Shown here in pieces: positions 24,376-31,575 of a DNA stretch of 64,000 nt; positions within the stretch are counted from its first letter, which is position 1; every line of letters begins with the position of its first letter. Source of the DNA: Streptomyces fulvoviolaceus (GTDB taxonomy: Bacteria; Actinomycetota; Actinomycetes; Streptomycetales; Streptomycetaceae); the NCBI RefSeq assembly GCF_000718165.1, contig NZ_JOEY01000051.1, positions 5,328 through 69,327 of the forward strand, in the 5' to 3' direction. The notes under the pieces are model-generated. The model was not told where the DNA came from. It worked only from the letters and a program-made list of their open reading frames with translations, and did not search any database. The position numbers and the translations under genes were made by a program.

Positions 24376-25701
24376 TCAACTCGCGCCGCAGACCGTCCCG
24401 TTGAGCGTGTAGGTAGTCGGCGCCGCACTGTTCCCGCTGTGGTTCGCCTGGTAGCCGATGGTCACGCTCGCGTTCGCGGCGAGTGTGCCGTTGTACGACG
24501 CGTTCGTCGCCGTCACCGCCCCGGACGCCGGGGCGTACGTGGCGCCCCAGCCGTTGGTGATCGTCTGGCCGGCAGGAAGGGTGAAGCCGAGTTGCCAGCC
24601 GTTGATCGTGGTCGTGCCCGTGTTGGTGAGGGTCACGGAGGCGGTCAGGCCGGTGTTCCAGGCGTTGGTCGTGGCGGTCACCTTGCAGGCGCCGGGCTGG
24701 GGTTGGGGTGCGGGGCCGTCGCCGTCCAGGCCGAAGAAGGTGAGGGCGCGGGTGGCCATGCCGGTGGTGTAGAGGTTGTGGCCCACGCCCTGGAGGCTGA
24801 CCGCCTCGACGGGGGCCTGGTCACCGGTGGCGCCGTAGCGGGTGCGGGTCCAGCCGGAGACGGGCGAGTCGGTGGCGGCCGGGGTCTGGCTGACGCCGAG
24901 GACGTTCGTCCACTGCTTGATCTCCTCCCCGAAGTTGGGGTAGCGCAGGACGTCGTCCTCGGTGCCGTGCCACACCTGCATGCGCGGGCGGGCGCCGGTG
25001 TAGCCCGGGTAGGCGGCGCGGACGATGTCGCCCCACTCCTGCGGGGTGTGGGTGATCGTGCCGCCGGAGCAGGCGCTGTTCCACTCGGAGCCGTCGGTGG
25101 TGGCGAAGCAGCCGAAGGGCACGCCGGCGAAGGCGGCACCGGCCGCGAACACGTCGGGGTAGTCGCCCAGCAGGACGTTCGTCATCATCGCACCGGAGGA
25201 GATGCCGGTGGCGAAGATCCTGCTCCTGTCGGCGGAGTAGGTGCCGACCGTCCAGTCGATCATCGACTTGATGCCTACGGGGTCACTGCCGCCGCCCCGT
25301 GTCAGCGCCTGGGGCGAGGACACGTCGAAACACTTGCTGGCCCGGGTGACCGACGGGTAGACCACCACGAACCCGTAGGTGTCGGCCAGCGAGGCCCACT
25401 CGGTGTTGGTGTACATGGCCGGTCCGGAGCCGGTGCAGTAGTGCACGGCCACCACGACCGCGGGGTTCGTGGTGACGCTGTCCGGCACGTACAGGTACAT
25501 CTGGAGGTTGCTGGGGTTGGCCCCGAAGTTCGTGACTTCGGTGAGCGTCGCGGTGGGGGCGACAACGGCGGCCGACGCGGCGGGTTCGGGGCGGGCCGAG
25601 GCCGCGGGCGCGCCGAGGAGGGCCGCCGTGAGCAGTGTCAGCAGGACCACCAGCACGGAACGCAGCGGTCTCCTCGCGGTGTTGCGGGGGGTGGTGGACA
25701 C
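24376..25701 (-). CDS. Secreted PHB-depolymerase/CE1-type esterase with CBM2
   Basis: 441 aa. A Sec signal peptide (residues about 12-38, cleavage after ASA) is followed by an alpha/beta-hydrolase of the poly(3-hydroxybutyrate) depolymerase family. The nucleophile serine is in GISSGAM, the Asp is near WHGTEDDVL and the His in GVGHNLY. After a PAPQPQPG linker comes a 100-residue family-2 carbohydrate-binding module (start CKVTATTNAWNTG, Trp in NGWQLGF and NGWGATY, closing Cys). CBM2 and context favour acetyl-xylan or feruloyl esterase activity on plant cell wall over PHB degradation. GTG start with GGAAGGGAC. It lies 17 bp after GH62 and is probably in one transcript with it. Confidence 0.9.
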   Translation of the reverse strand: MSTTPRNTARRPLRSVLVVLLTLLTAALLGAPAASARPEPAASAAVVAPTATLTEVTNFGANPSNLQMYLYVPDSVTTNPAVVVAVHYCTGSGPAMYTNTEWASLADTYGFVVVYPSVTRASKCFDVSSPQALTRGGGSDPVGIKSMIDWTVGTYSADRSRIFATGISSGAMMTNVLLGDYPDVFAAGAAFAGVPFGCFATTDGSEWNSACSGGTITHTPQEWGDIVRAAYPGYTGARPRMQVWHGTEDDVLRYPNFGEEIKQWTNVLGVSQTPAATDSPVSGWTRTRYGATGDQAPVEAVSLQGVGHNLYTTGMATRALTFFGLDGDGPAPQPQPGACKVTATTNAWNTGLTASVTLTNTGTTTINGWQLGFTLPAGQTITNGWGATYAPASGAVTATNASYNGTLAANASVTIGYQANHSGNSAAPTTYTLNGTVCGAS

Positions 25702-25718
25702 GTCCTTGTCCCTTCCGT

Positions 25719-26807
25719 TCAGCAGGAGGAGTTGGTCTGTGTCAACAGGCTCAGGCGCCAGGGCAGTTGGGAGTAACTGCCCGACGCGGCAGGGTCCAGC
25801 CCCTGGTAGAGGAACCGCAGTCGGCAGGGGTCGATCGTGAGCGTCTGGTCGACGCCGTCGCGGATCATCTCGCCGTGGCTGAAGTCCTTCGTCCAGGCCG
25901 GCTCCCCCTCCGCGAAGGTCACGTTGTTGGAGCGGATGAACGCGTTCGCCTCGGTGTCCGCCAGTGGCGTCCACGTGCCGCCCAGGCTGTCTGCGGTCCA
26001 GGCCCGGAAGTAGCGCCGCCAGTCGGAGCCGGTGGCCAGGGCCTCGACCAGCATCAGGTATTTGCCGCTGTGGCCGAGGCGGTAGACGTTGCTCGCCTCG
26101 AAGAGGTCGAAGCGGTTGGGCTCGGCCAGGACGATCTCGGTGTCGCGGAAGCCGTTCGGGAACTCGGCGAGCGTGGTCCGCGAGCGGTACTGGTGGCCGT
26201 TGTCGTCGGAGAAGAAGAGGTAGCAGTCGGCCTTGTCGCAGATCGTCCAGAAGTCCAGCCAGAAGCCCGACCCCTTGTTCTCCGTGAGGACCGGGGGCTC
26301 GGCGTCGAAGAAGTAGCGCGGCGCGCTCCAACTCTCCGGTTTGCTGGGGTCCTTGGTCGTGGAGTAGGAGGGCGGGCCGGTCTGGTAGACCATGTACCAG
26401 AGCTTCTGGGGCGCGAAGTAGAACACCTGGGGGGCCGCGGCGTACCGGTTGCCGATGTTCGGGTTGGCGTCCAGGAAGGTCTGCGGTGCGGCGGCCGCCT
26501 GGGACCAGTCGGCGAAGCTCGTGTGGGACAGACTCCACGCCCCGGCGGTGTTCGCGGTCGTCATGTAGACGTGCCAGCGGTTCTTGTACCGGAAGACCGT
26601 CGGGTCCTTCACGGAGACGATCGGGTGGTCGGCATCCGGCCGGGGAGCGATCAGCGGACCGGTCGAGGACCAGCTGAAGGAGTCCGGCAGCGCGGCCCGC
26701 CCCTCGGACTCGGCCGCCGCCGGACCGGGCGCCAGGACACTGAGCCCGACGGCCAGTAACGCGAGCACCAGTCCGCTGATGAACGTACGCATACGTGGAG
26801 TCGCCAT
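25719..26807 (-). CDS. GH62 alpha-L-arabinofuranosidase, secreted
   Basis: 362 aa with a signal peptide (residues 1-37, ending APGPAAAES). The catalytic part is a five-bladed propeller of GH62: SWSSTGPLIAPRPD at the start, catalytic-base region SVKDPTVFRYKNRWHVY, then FFDAEPPVLTENKGSGFWLDFWTICD, LFEASNVYRLG and the C-terminal RWRLSLLTQ-like strand. It removes arabinose side chains from arabinoxylan. No CBM is attached. Leu17, inside the signal peptide, is encoded by TTA (26757-26759), the rare bldA-read codon. The ATG has GAGGGGCGAG upstream. A CebR-like box lies 80 bp upstream. It probably forms an operon with the CBM2 esterase. Confidence 0.93.
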   Translation of the reverse strand: MATPRMRTFISGLVLALLAVGLSVLAPGPAAAESEGRAALPDSFSWSSTGPLIAPRPDADHPIVSVKDPTVFRYKNRWHVYMTTANTAGAWSLSHTSFADWSQAAAAPQTFLDANPNIGNRYAAAPQVFYFAPQKLWYMVYQTGPPSYSTTKDPSKPESWSAPRYFFDAEPPVLTENKGSGFWLDFWTICDKADCYLFFSDDNGHQYRSRTTLAEFPNGFRDTEIVLAEPNRFDLFEASNVYRLGHSGKYLMLVEALATGSDWRRYFRAWTADSLGGTWTPLADTEANAFIRSNNVTFAEGEPAWTKDFSHGEMIRDGVDQTLTIDPCRLRFLYQGLDPAASGSYSQLPWRLSLLTQTNSSC

Positions 26808-26886
26808 CGACTCGCCCCTCTCGGCTTTCTCGGCCCTCTCGGAAGGGAAGCGTCCGCCGAGCATCGTGGCATGCACATGGCCCCCA

Positions 26887-26900
26887 TGGAAGCGCTCCCA
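26887..26900. promoter_or_regulatory. CebR-type operator candidate upstream of GH62
   Basis: TGGAAGCGCTCCCA differs at one base from the CebR consensus TGGGAGCGCTCCCA known for cello-oligosaccharide control in Streptomyces. It lies 80-93 bp from the GH62 start. Confidence 0.7.
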
Positions 26901-26963
26901 CGCTCCGAAAGAATTCGCTCGCGCCGCCCACCAGGCGTGACCGAATGTCTTCTGCGCAAAGCG

Positions 26964-26992
26964 TTGACTAGAAAGCGCTTGCACCCTACGTT
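26964..26992 (+). promoter_or_regulatory. Pectate lyase promoter with operator-like palindrome in the spacer
   Basis: TTGACT, 17-bp spacer, TACGTT. AAGCGCTT (26973-26980) within the spacer shares the AGCGCT core of the CebR-like box 75 bp away, so a LacI-type repressor bound there would block the polymerase. Confidence 0.65.
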
Positions 26993-27121
26993 CCGTTCAG
27001 CAGTGTGACCGACCCGAACCGCTCCGGGCCTGCACAGCCACTCTGCATGCGCAGGGCGTTCACAATGACGCACAAGATTCATGTACTTGACCAACCAGGC
27101 ACCATGAAGGGACGCACCCCC

Positions 27122-28099
27122 ATGCGTACTCTCCCCCCACGTACACACGCGCAAAGATCCGCACTGGCCGCCGGCGCGGCCGCTCTCGCGACGGCGGCCG
27201 TCCTGGTCCTTCCCCAGTCGGCCGGGGCCGCCGAGTCCTCGCCGATCGGGTTCGGCGCCGGCACGACCGGCGGCGGCAGCGCCACGGCGGTCACCGTCTC
27301 CTCGCTGGACGCCTTCAAGACGGCGGTCACGGGCAGCACGGCGAAGGTCGTCAAGGTGAGCGGCCTGATCACGCTGAGCGGTCAGGTGGACGTCGGCTCC
27401 AACACCACGGTGCTGGGCGTCGGTTCGTCGTCCGGGTTCACCGGTGGCGGGCTGCGGCTGAAGAACGTGACCAACGTCGTCGTCCGCAACCTGAACATCA
27501 GCAAGCCGCTCGCCCCGTCCGACGGCGTGACCGTCCAGGCGTCGACGAAGGTGTGGATCGACCACAACTCCTTCTCGGCCGACCGCGATCACGACAAGGA
27601 CTACTACGACGGCCTGCTGGACATCAACCACGGCTCCGACAACGTCACCGTCTCCTGGAACACCTTCAAGGACCACTTCAAGGGCTCGCTCGTCGGCCAC
27701 AGCGACAACAACGCGAGCGAGGACACCGGGCACCTGAAGGTGACGTACCACCACAACCACTTCAGCAACGTCTACTCGCGCATCCCCAGCCTGCGCTTCG
27801 GCACCGGGCACTTCTACGACAACTACGTCGTCGGCGCCGAGACCGCCGTGCACTCGCGCATGGGCGCCCAGATGCTCGTGGAGAACAACGTCTTCCGGGA
27901 CACCGGAGTCGCCGTCACCACGAACCGGAGCAGTGACGTCGACGGGTACGCCAACCTGCGCGGCAACGACCTCGGCGGAGCCGCCACCGAGGTCTCCCAG
28001 GTCGGCACCTTCACCACCGCCCCGTACAGCTACACCGCCGAGCCCGCCTCCTCCGTCGTCGCCTCGGTGACGGGCGGCGCGGGCGCCGGAAAGCTCTGA
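27122..28099 (+). CDS. Secreted pectate lyase, PL1 family
   Basis: 325 aa with a long Sec signal (about 1-38). The right-handed beta-helix shows the PL1 calcium/substrate residues: WIDHNSFSAD, DYYDGLLDINHGSDNVTVSWN and the catalytic Arg in SRIPSLRFG. It cleaves polygalacturonate by beta-elimination outside the cell. The ATG 27122 follows AGGGA by ten bases; an ATG at 27104 is a weaker option. It is followed 41 bp later by a PL3 lyase in the same direction, probably as an operon. Confidence 0.93.
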   Translation: MRTLPPRTHAQRSALAAGAAALATAAVLVLPQSAGAAESSPIGFGAGTTGGGSATAVTVSSLDAFKTAVTGSTAKVVKVSGLITLSGQVDVGSNTTVLGVGSSSGFTGGGLRLKNVTNVVVRNLNISKPLAPSDGVTVQASTKVWIDHNSFSADRDHDKDYYDGLLDINHGSDNVTVSWNTFKDHFKGSLVGHSDNNASEDTGHLKVTYHHNHFSNVYSRIPSLRFGTGHFYDNYVVGAETAVHSRMGAQMLVENNVFRDTGVAVTTNRSSDVDGYANLRGNDLGGAATEVSQVGTFTTAPYSYTAEPASSVVASVTGGAGAGKL

Positions 28100-28140
28100 A
28101 CAGCCCCCCATCCGCCCGAGAAGACAGAAGGAATCGGGAC

Positions 28141-28941
28141 ATGACTTCTGCAGCTCACCCGCGCGGCCTGCGTCGCGCATTAACCGGCACGCTGGCCGCG
28201 CTCAGCCTAGCGGTTGGCATGATCATGACTGGTGGCGCGTCTCCTGCGAGCGCCGCCACCTGGCCCTCCGCCACCGGCACCCAGGCCGTCTCCTCGACCA
28301 TCGCGATCTCCGGCACCAAGGACTACGGGTACATCCGCCTGTACGGCACCGGAGACCTGGGCAGCGGTGGCCAGGACGAGGGCCAGGACCCCATCCTCAG
28401 GCTCGCGGACGGCGCGGTCCTGAAGAACGTCATCCTCGGAGCCCCGGCCGCCGACGGCATCCACTGCCAGGGCAGCTGCACGCTGCAGAACGTCTGGTGG
28501 GAGGACGTCGGCGAGGACGCCGCCACCTTCAGGGGCGCCAGTGACGACACCTACATCGTCTACGGCGGAGGCGCGAAGAACGCGTCCGACAAGGTCTTCC
28601 AGCACAACGGCGGCGGCAAGCTCGTCGTCTCCAAGTTCGCGGTGCAGAACTTCGGCGCCCTCTACCGCTCCTGCGGCAACTGCTCGACGCAGTACCAGCG
28701 CACCTCGATCTTCAACACCATCGAGGTGACCGCGCCGGGCAACAGGCTGGTGGGCATCAACACCAACTACGGCGACACGGCCGCGCTGCGCAACATCACG
28801 ATCATCGGTGACGGCGACCGGGACATCACGCCCTGCCAGAAGTACATCGGCAACAACACGGGCGCCGAGCCGACCACGAACGGCTCGAACGCGGACGGCA
28901 CCTACTGCAACTACGCGGCATCCGACATCACCTATAAGTGA
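28141..28941 (+). CDS. Secreted pectate lyase, PL3 family, with TTA codon
   Basis: 266 aa with a Sec signal (cleavage near SPASA-ATW, about residue 39). The small beta-helix domain has family-3 features: QDPILRLADGAVLKNVILG, ADGIHCQGSCTLQNVWWEDVGEDA, then VFQHNGGGKLVVSKFAVQNFGALYRSCGNC. It cleaves polygalacturonate with Ca2+, complementing the PL1 enzyme. Leu14 is TTA (28180-28182), so translation should need the bldA tRNA and be late in development. A strong ribosome site (GAAGGAA) precedes the ATG. A long hairpin follows the stop. Confidence 0.93.
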   Translation: MTSAAHPRGLRRALTGTLAALSLAVGMIMTGGASPASAATWPSATGTQAVSSTIAISGTKDYGYIRLYGTGDLGSGGQDEGQDPILRLADGAVLKNVILGAPAADGIHCQGSCTLQNVWWEDVGEDAATFRGASDDTYIVYGGGAKNASDKVFQHNGGGKLVVSKFAVQNFGALYRSCGNCSTQYQRTSIFNTIEVTAPGNRLVGINTNYGDTAALRNITIIGDGDRDITPCQKYIGNNTGAEPTTNGSNADGTYCNYAASDITYK

Positions 28942-28956
28942 TCCCCCCACGGTGAA

Positions 28957-29001
28957 GGCGGCCGTACGAAGCGTCCCCGCACGGCGCTTCGCACGGCCGC
29001 C
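28957..29001. terminator. Strong bidirectional hairpin terminator
   Basis: GGCGGCCGT and CGAAGCG on the left pair with CGCTTCG and ACGGCCGCC on the right, a 17-bp stem with one A/C mismatch and an 11-nt loop. It lies between the PL3 stop and the convergent PaaX stop. Confidence 0.85.
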
Positions 29002-29004
29002 GCA

Positions 29005-29736
29005 TCATGCGTTCAACTCCCGCCGGTAGTCCGCGTACGCGGTGCGCAGGGCGGCTCCCGGCCAGTCGGCGGGCAGGAGTTCGGCGGGCAGCACGGGGTC
29101 TGCGAGCAGATGCCGTACGACGGCCGCGAAGACGGTGAAGCGGTCCGCTGGGCGAGCCGCCCGGGCGGCTCGGTCGAGCAGCGCCCGGCCCGTGGCGGAC
29201 CAGGTGTCGAGCGGCCAGAGGGTCCCGGCCAGCTCGTCCGCGGGGCGGTCGGGGCGGGCCGTGCAGCGCTCGGCCACCTGGTCGAGGTCGTCCGGCAGCG
29301 TGCGGCGCAGGTTGGTGGGCCGCAGCCAGACGCCCTCGCGGAGTTCGGCGAGCCGCAGTGCGGTCAACCGGGCGCGCAGGTCGGCCCGTTCGGCGGGGCC
29401 GCGGCCCGTCGCCGTGATCACGACCATCTCCCAGTCGCCGCTCCACGCGCGCGTGCGTGGGTGCACGGCGTCGTCCTGGCGCCGCTGACGCTCCAGCAGC
29501 CGGTCACTGAGGCGGTAGACGGTGTCCGTGCGCCGCAGGTCGCCGCCCGCCACCATGCGGCTGAGCGCGGCCCGCACGGTGGAGCCGCCGACCCCGAAGG
29601 GCTCCACGCCGCGTACGAGCTCCTTGACCGGCAGCTCGGGCGGATGCGTGCCGAGCAGCAGGCTCAGGACGACCGAGCGGGCGGACAGCGGGCGCAGTTC
29701 GAGCTCACCGGGCTGCCCTGTCACGTTCGTCCGCAT
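29005..29736 (-). CDS. PaaX family transcriptional regulator
   Basis: About 243 aa. The N-terminal winged helix (SARSVVLSLLLGTHPPELPVKELVRG to TVRAALSRMVAGGDL) and the C-terminal PaaX domain (WSGDWEMVVITATGRGPAERADLRARL) are both present. Members repress acyl-CoA catabolic genes and respond to a CoA thioester. It faces an acyl-CoA dehydrogenase gene across a 65-bp gap with an inverted repeat. TACAGT lies eight bases before ATG and no ribosome site is seen, so the message may be leaderless; a start at 29763 is less likely. Confidence 0.9.
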   Translation of the reverse strand: MRTNVTGQPGELELRPLSARSVVLSLLLGTHPPELPVKELVRGVEPFGVGGSTVRAALSRMVAGGDLRRTDTVYRLSDRLLERQRRQDDAVHPRTRAWSGDWEMVVITATGRGPAERADLRARLTALRLAELREGVWLRPTNLRRTLPDDLDQVAERCTARPDRPADELAGTLWPLDTWSATGRALLDRAARAARPADRFTVFAAVVRHLLADPVLPAELLPADWPGAALRTAYADYRRELNA

Positions 29737-29754
29737 GGTCACGTACTGTAGGTG

Positions 29755-29794
29755 GTGTTGCATGATTGCTGCGACCGCGGAGATAGTGCAACAC
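29755..29794. promoter_or_regulatory. PaaX operator candidate over the acyl-CoA dehydrogenase promoter
   Basis: GTGTTGCA (29755-29762) and TGCAACAC (29787-29794) are perfect inverted arms with centres 32 bp apart. The left arm covers the -35 (TTGCAT, 29758-29763), and the right arm begins at the end of the -10 (GATAGT, 29782-29787, 18-bp spacing). Confidence 0.68.
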
Positions 29795-29801
29795 TCCTTT
29801 C

Positions 29802-31469
29802 ATGGTCTCGACACCGGCGCACACGCAGCAGCTCGAAGGACACGCGACACACGACGTCACCAACCAGCCCCCTCCCCTGGCCCCGTACGACGCCTCCGAC
29901 GACCCCGCCCTGCTGGAAGGGCTGCGGCGCGAGGGGGCCGACTGGGCGGAGGAGGGCATCCGGCGGCTCGGCCTCACGGCCGGCAGCCCCGAGGCCCAGG
30001 AGTGGGCGGATCAGGCCAACCGCCACGAGCCCGAGCTGCGCACGCACGACCGGTACGGCCATCGCGTGGACGAGGTCGAGTTCCACCCGAGCTGGCACCA
30101 CCTGATGCGGGTCGCGGTCGGCGAGGGGCTGGCCGGCACGCCCTGGGCGGAGGACCGACCCGGCGCCCATGTCGCCCGTACGGCAGGCGGGTTGGTGTGG
30201 GGACACACCGATGCCGGTCACGGCTGCCCGACCTCGATGACGTACGCGGCGATCCCCGCACTGCGGAAGGAGCCGGAGCTGGCGAAGGTCTACGAACCGC
30301 TGCTGACCGGCCGCGAGTACGACCCCGTCCTGCGGGTGCCGACGGAGAAGCGCGGTCTGCTGGCCGGCATGGGGATGACCGAGAAGCAGGGCGGCTCCGA
30401 CGTACGGACGAACACCACGGCGGCCACGCGCACCGCCGAGCCCGGCGTCTACACCCTGCGCGGGCACAAGTGGTTCACGTCGGCGCCGATGTGCGACCTG
30501 TTCCTCGTCCTGGCCCAGGCCCCGGACGGCCTGTCGTGCTTCCTGGTGCCGCGCGTGCTGCCCGACGGCAGCCGCAACACCTTCCGTATCCAGCGCCTCA
30601 AGGACAAGCTGGGCAACCGGTCGAACGCCTCCTCCGAGCCCGAGTTCGACGGGACCGTCGCCTGGCTGGTCGGCCCCGAGGGACAGGGTGTCAAGACGAT
30701 CATCGAGATGGTCAACTGCACCCGGCTGGACTGCGTGATGATGTCGGCGACGCTGATGCGCAGGACGCTCGTCGAAGCGGGGCACCATGTACGGCACCGC
30801 AGCGCTTTCGGGGCCCGGCTGCTCGACCAGCCGCTCATGCGCAACGTCCTGGCCGATCTCGCGCTGGAGTCCGAGGCCGCGACCACGCTCACCCTGCGGC
30901 TGGCCGGTGCGGCCGACCGGGCGGTGCGCGGGGACACGGGTGAGCAGGCGTTCCGGCGGATCGCGACCGCCGTCGGCAAGTACTGGGTGACCAAGCGAGG
31001 TCCGGCCTTCACCGCGGAGGCCCTGGAATGCCTCGGCGGCAACGGCTACGTGGAGGATTCGGGCATGCCCCGCCACTACCGCGAGGCTCCTCTCCTGTCG
31101 ATCTGGGAGGGGTCGGGGAACGTCAACGCCCTCGACGTACTGCGGGCGTTGCGTCGGGAACCGGCCACCGCCGAGGCCCTGTTCGGCGAACTCGCCCTGG
31201 CGCAGGGGGCGGACGCGCGACTCGACACGGCGGTGACCGGGCTGAAGGGGCTGCTGGCCTCGGCGTCCGAGACCGGTGCCCGAAGGCTGGTCGAGCAGAT
31301 GGCCCTGACCCTCCAGGCCTCGCTCCTCGTCCGGTACGCCCCGCCCGCGGTCGCCGACACCTTCTGCGCGACCCGGCTCGGCGGCGACTGGGGGCACGCC
31401 TTCGGCACGCTGCCGGACTCCGCCGACCTGGAGGCGATCCTGGGGCGGGCGCTGCCTGGCGGGAACTGA
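29802..31469 (+). CDS. Acyl-CoA dehydrogenase family protein (AidB-like)
   Basis: 555 aa, the long AidB-type form of about 540-560 residues. FAD and substrate segments are MTEKQGGSDVRTNTTAA and HKWFTSAPMCDLFLVLAQ, followed by KDKLGNRSNASSE and the catalytic-Glu region YREAPLLSIWEGSGNV. The C-terminal extension of AidB is present. It could oxidise a branched acyl-CoA or, like AidB, act in alkylation response. Regulation by PaaX favours a catabolic CoA role. ATG 29802 lacks a clear ribosome site. Confidence 0.9.
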   Translation: MVSTPAHTQQLEGHATHDVTNQPPPLAPYDASDDPALLEGLRREGADWAEEGIRRLGLTAGSPEAQEWADQANRHEPELRTHDRYGHRVDEVEFHPSWHHLMRVAVGEGLAGTPWAEDRPGAHVARTAGGLVWGHTDAGHGCPTSMTYAAIPALRKEPELAKVYEPLLTGREYDPVLRVPTEKRGLLAGMGMTEKQGGSDVRTNTTAATRTAEPGVYTLRGHKWFTSAPMCDLFLVLAQAPDGLSCFLVPRVLPDGSRNTFRIQRLKDKLGNRSNASSEPEFDGTVAWLVGPEGQGVKTIIEMVNCTRLDCVMMSATLMRRTLVEAGHHVRHRSAFGARLLDQPLMRNVLADLALESEAATTLTLRLAGAADRAVRGDTGEQAFRRIATAVGKYWVTKRGPAFTAEALECLGGNGYVEDSGMPRHYREAPLLSIWEGSGNVNALDVLRALRREPATAEALFGELALAQGADARLDTAVTGLKGLLASASETGARRLVEQMALTLQASLLVRYAPPAVADTFCATRLGGDWGHAFGTLPDSADLEAILGRALPGGN

Positions 31470-31575
31470 CTCCTCCCGCCCGCCCAGTGCGCACAGTCAC
31501 CTCCCGATTCCGCTTCGTTGTCAGTGCCGTGGTGCAGACTCCGATCAGTTGGCACTTCGCACGGGGGAGGACAAC

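Larger units (their letters stand above)
26808..27121. other. Divergent control region between GH62 and PL1 genes
   Basis: 314 bp without a gene. It carries the CebR-like box, the pectate lyase promoter with its central AAGCGCTT palindrome, and an approximately 125-nt leader for the PL1 mRNA. AT content is higher than in the neighbouring genes. Confidence 0.6.
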
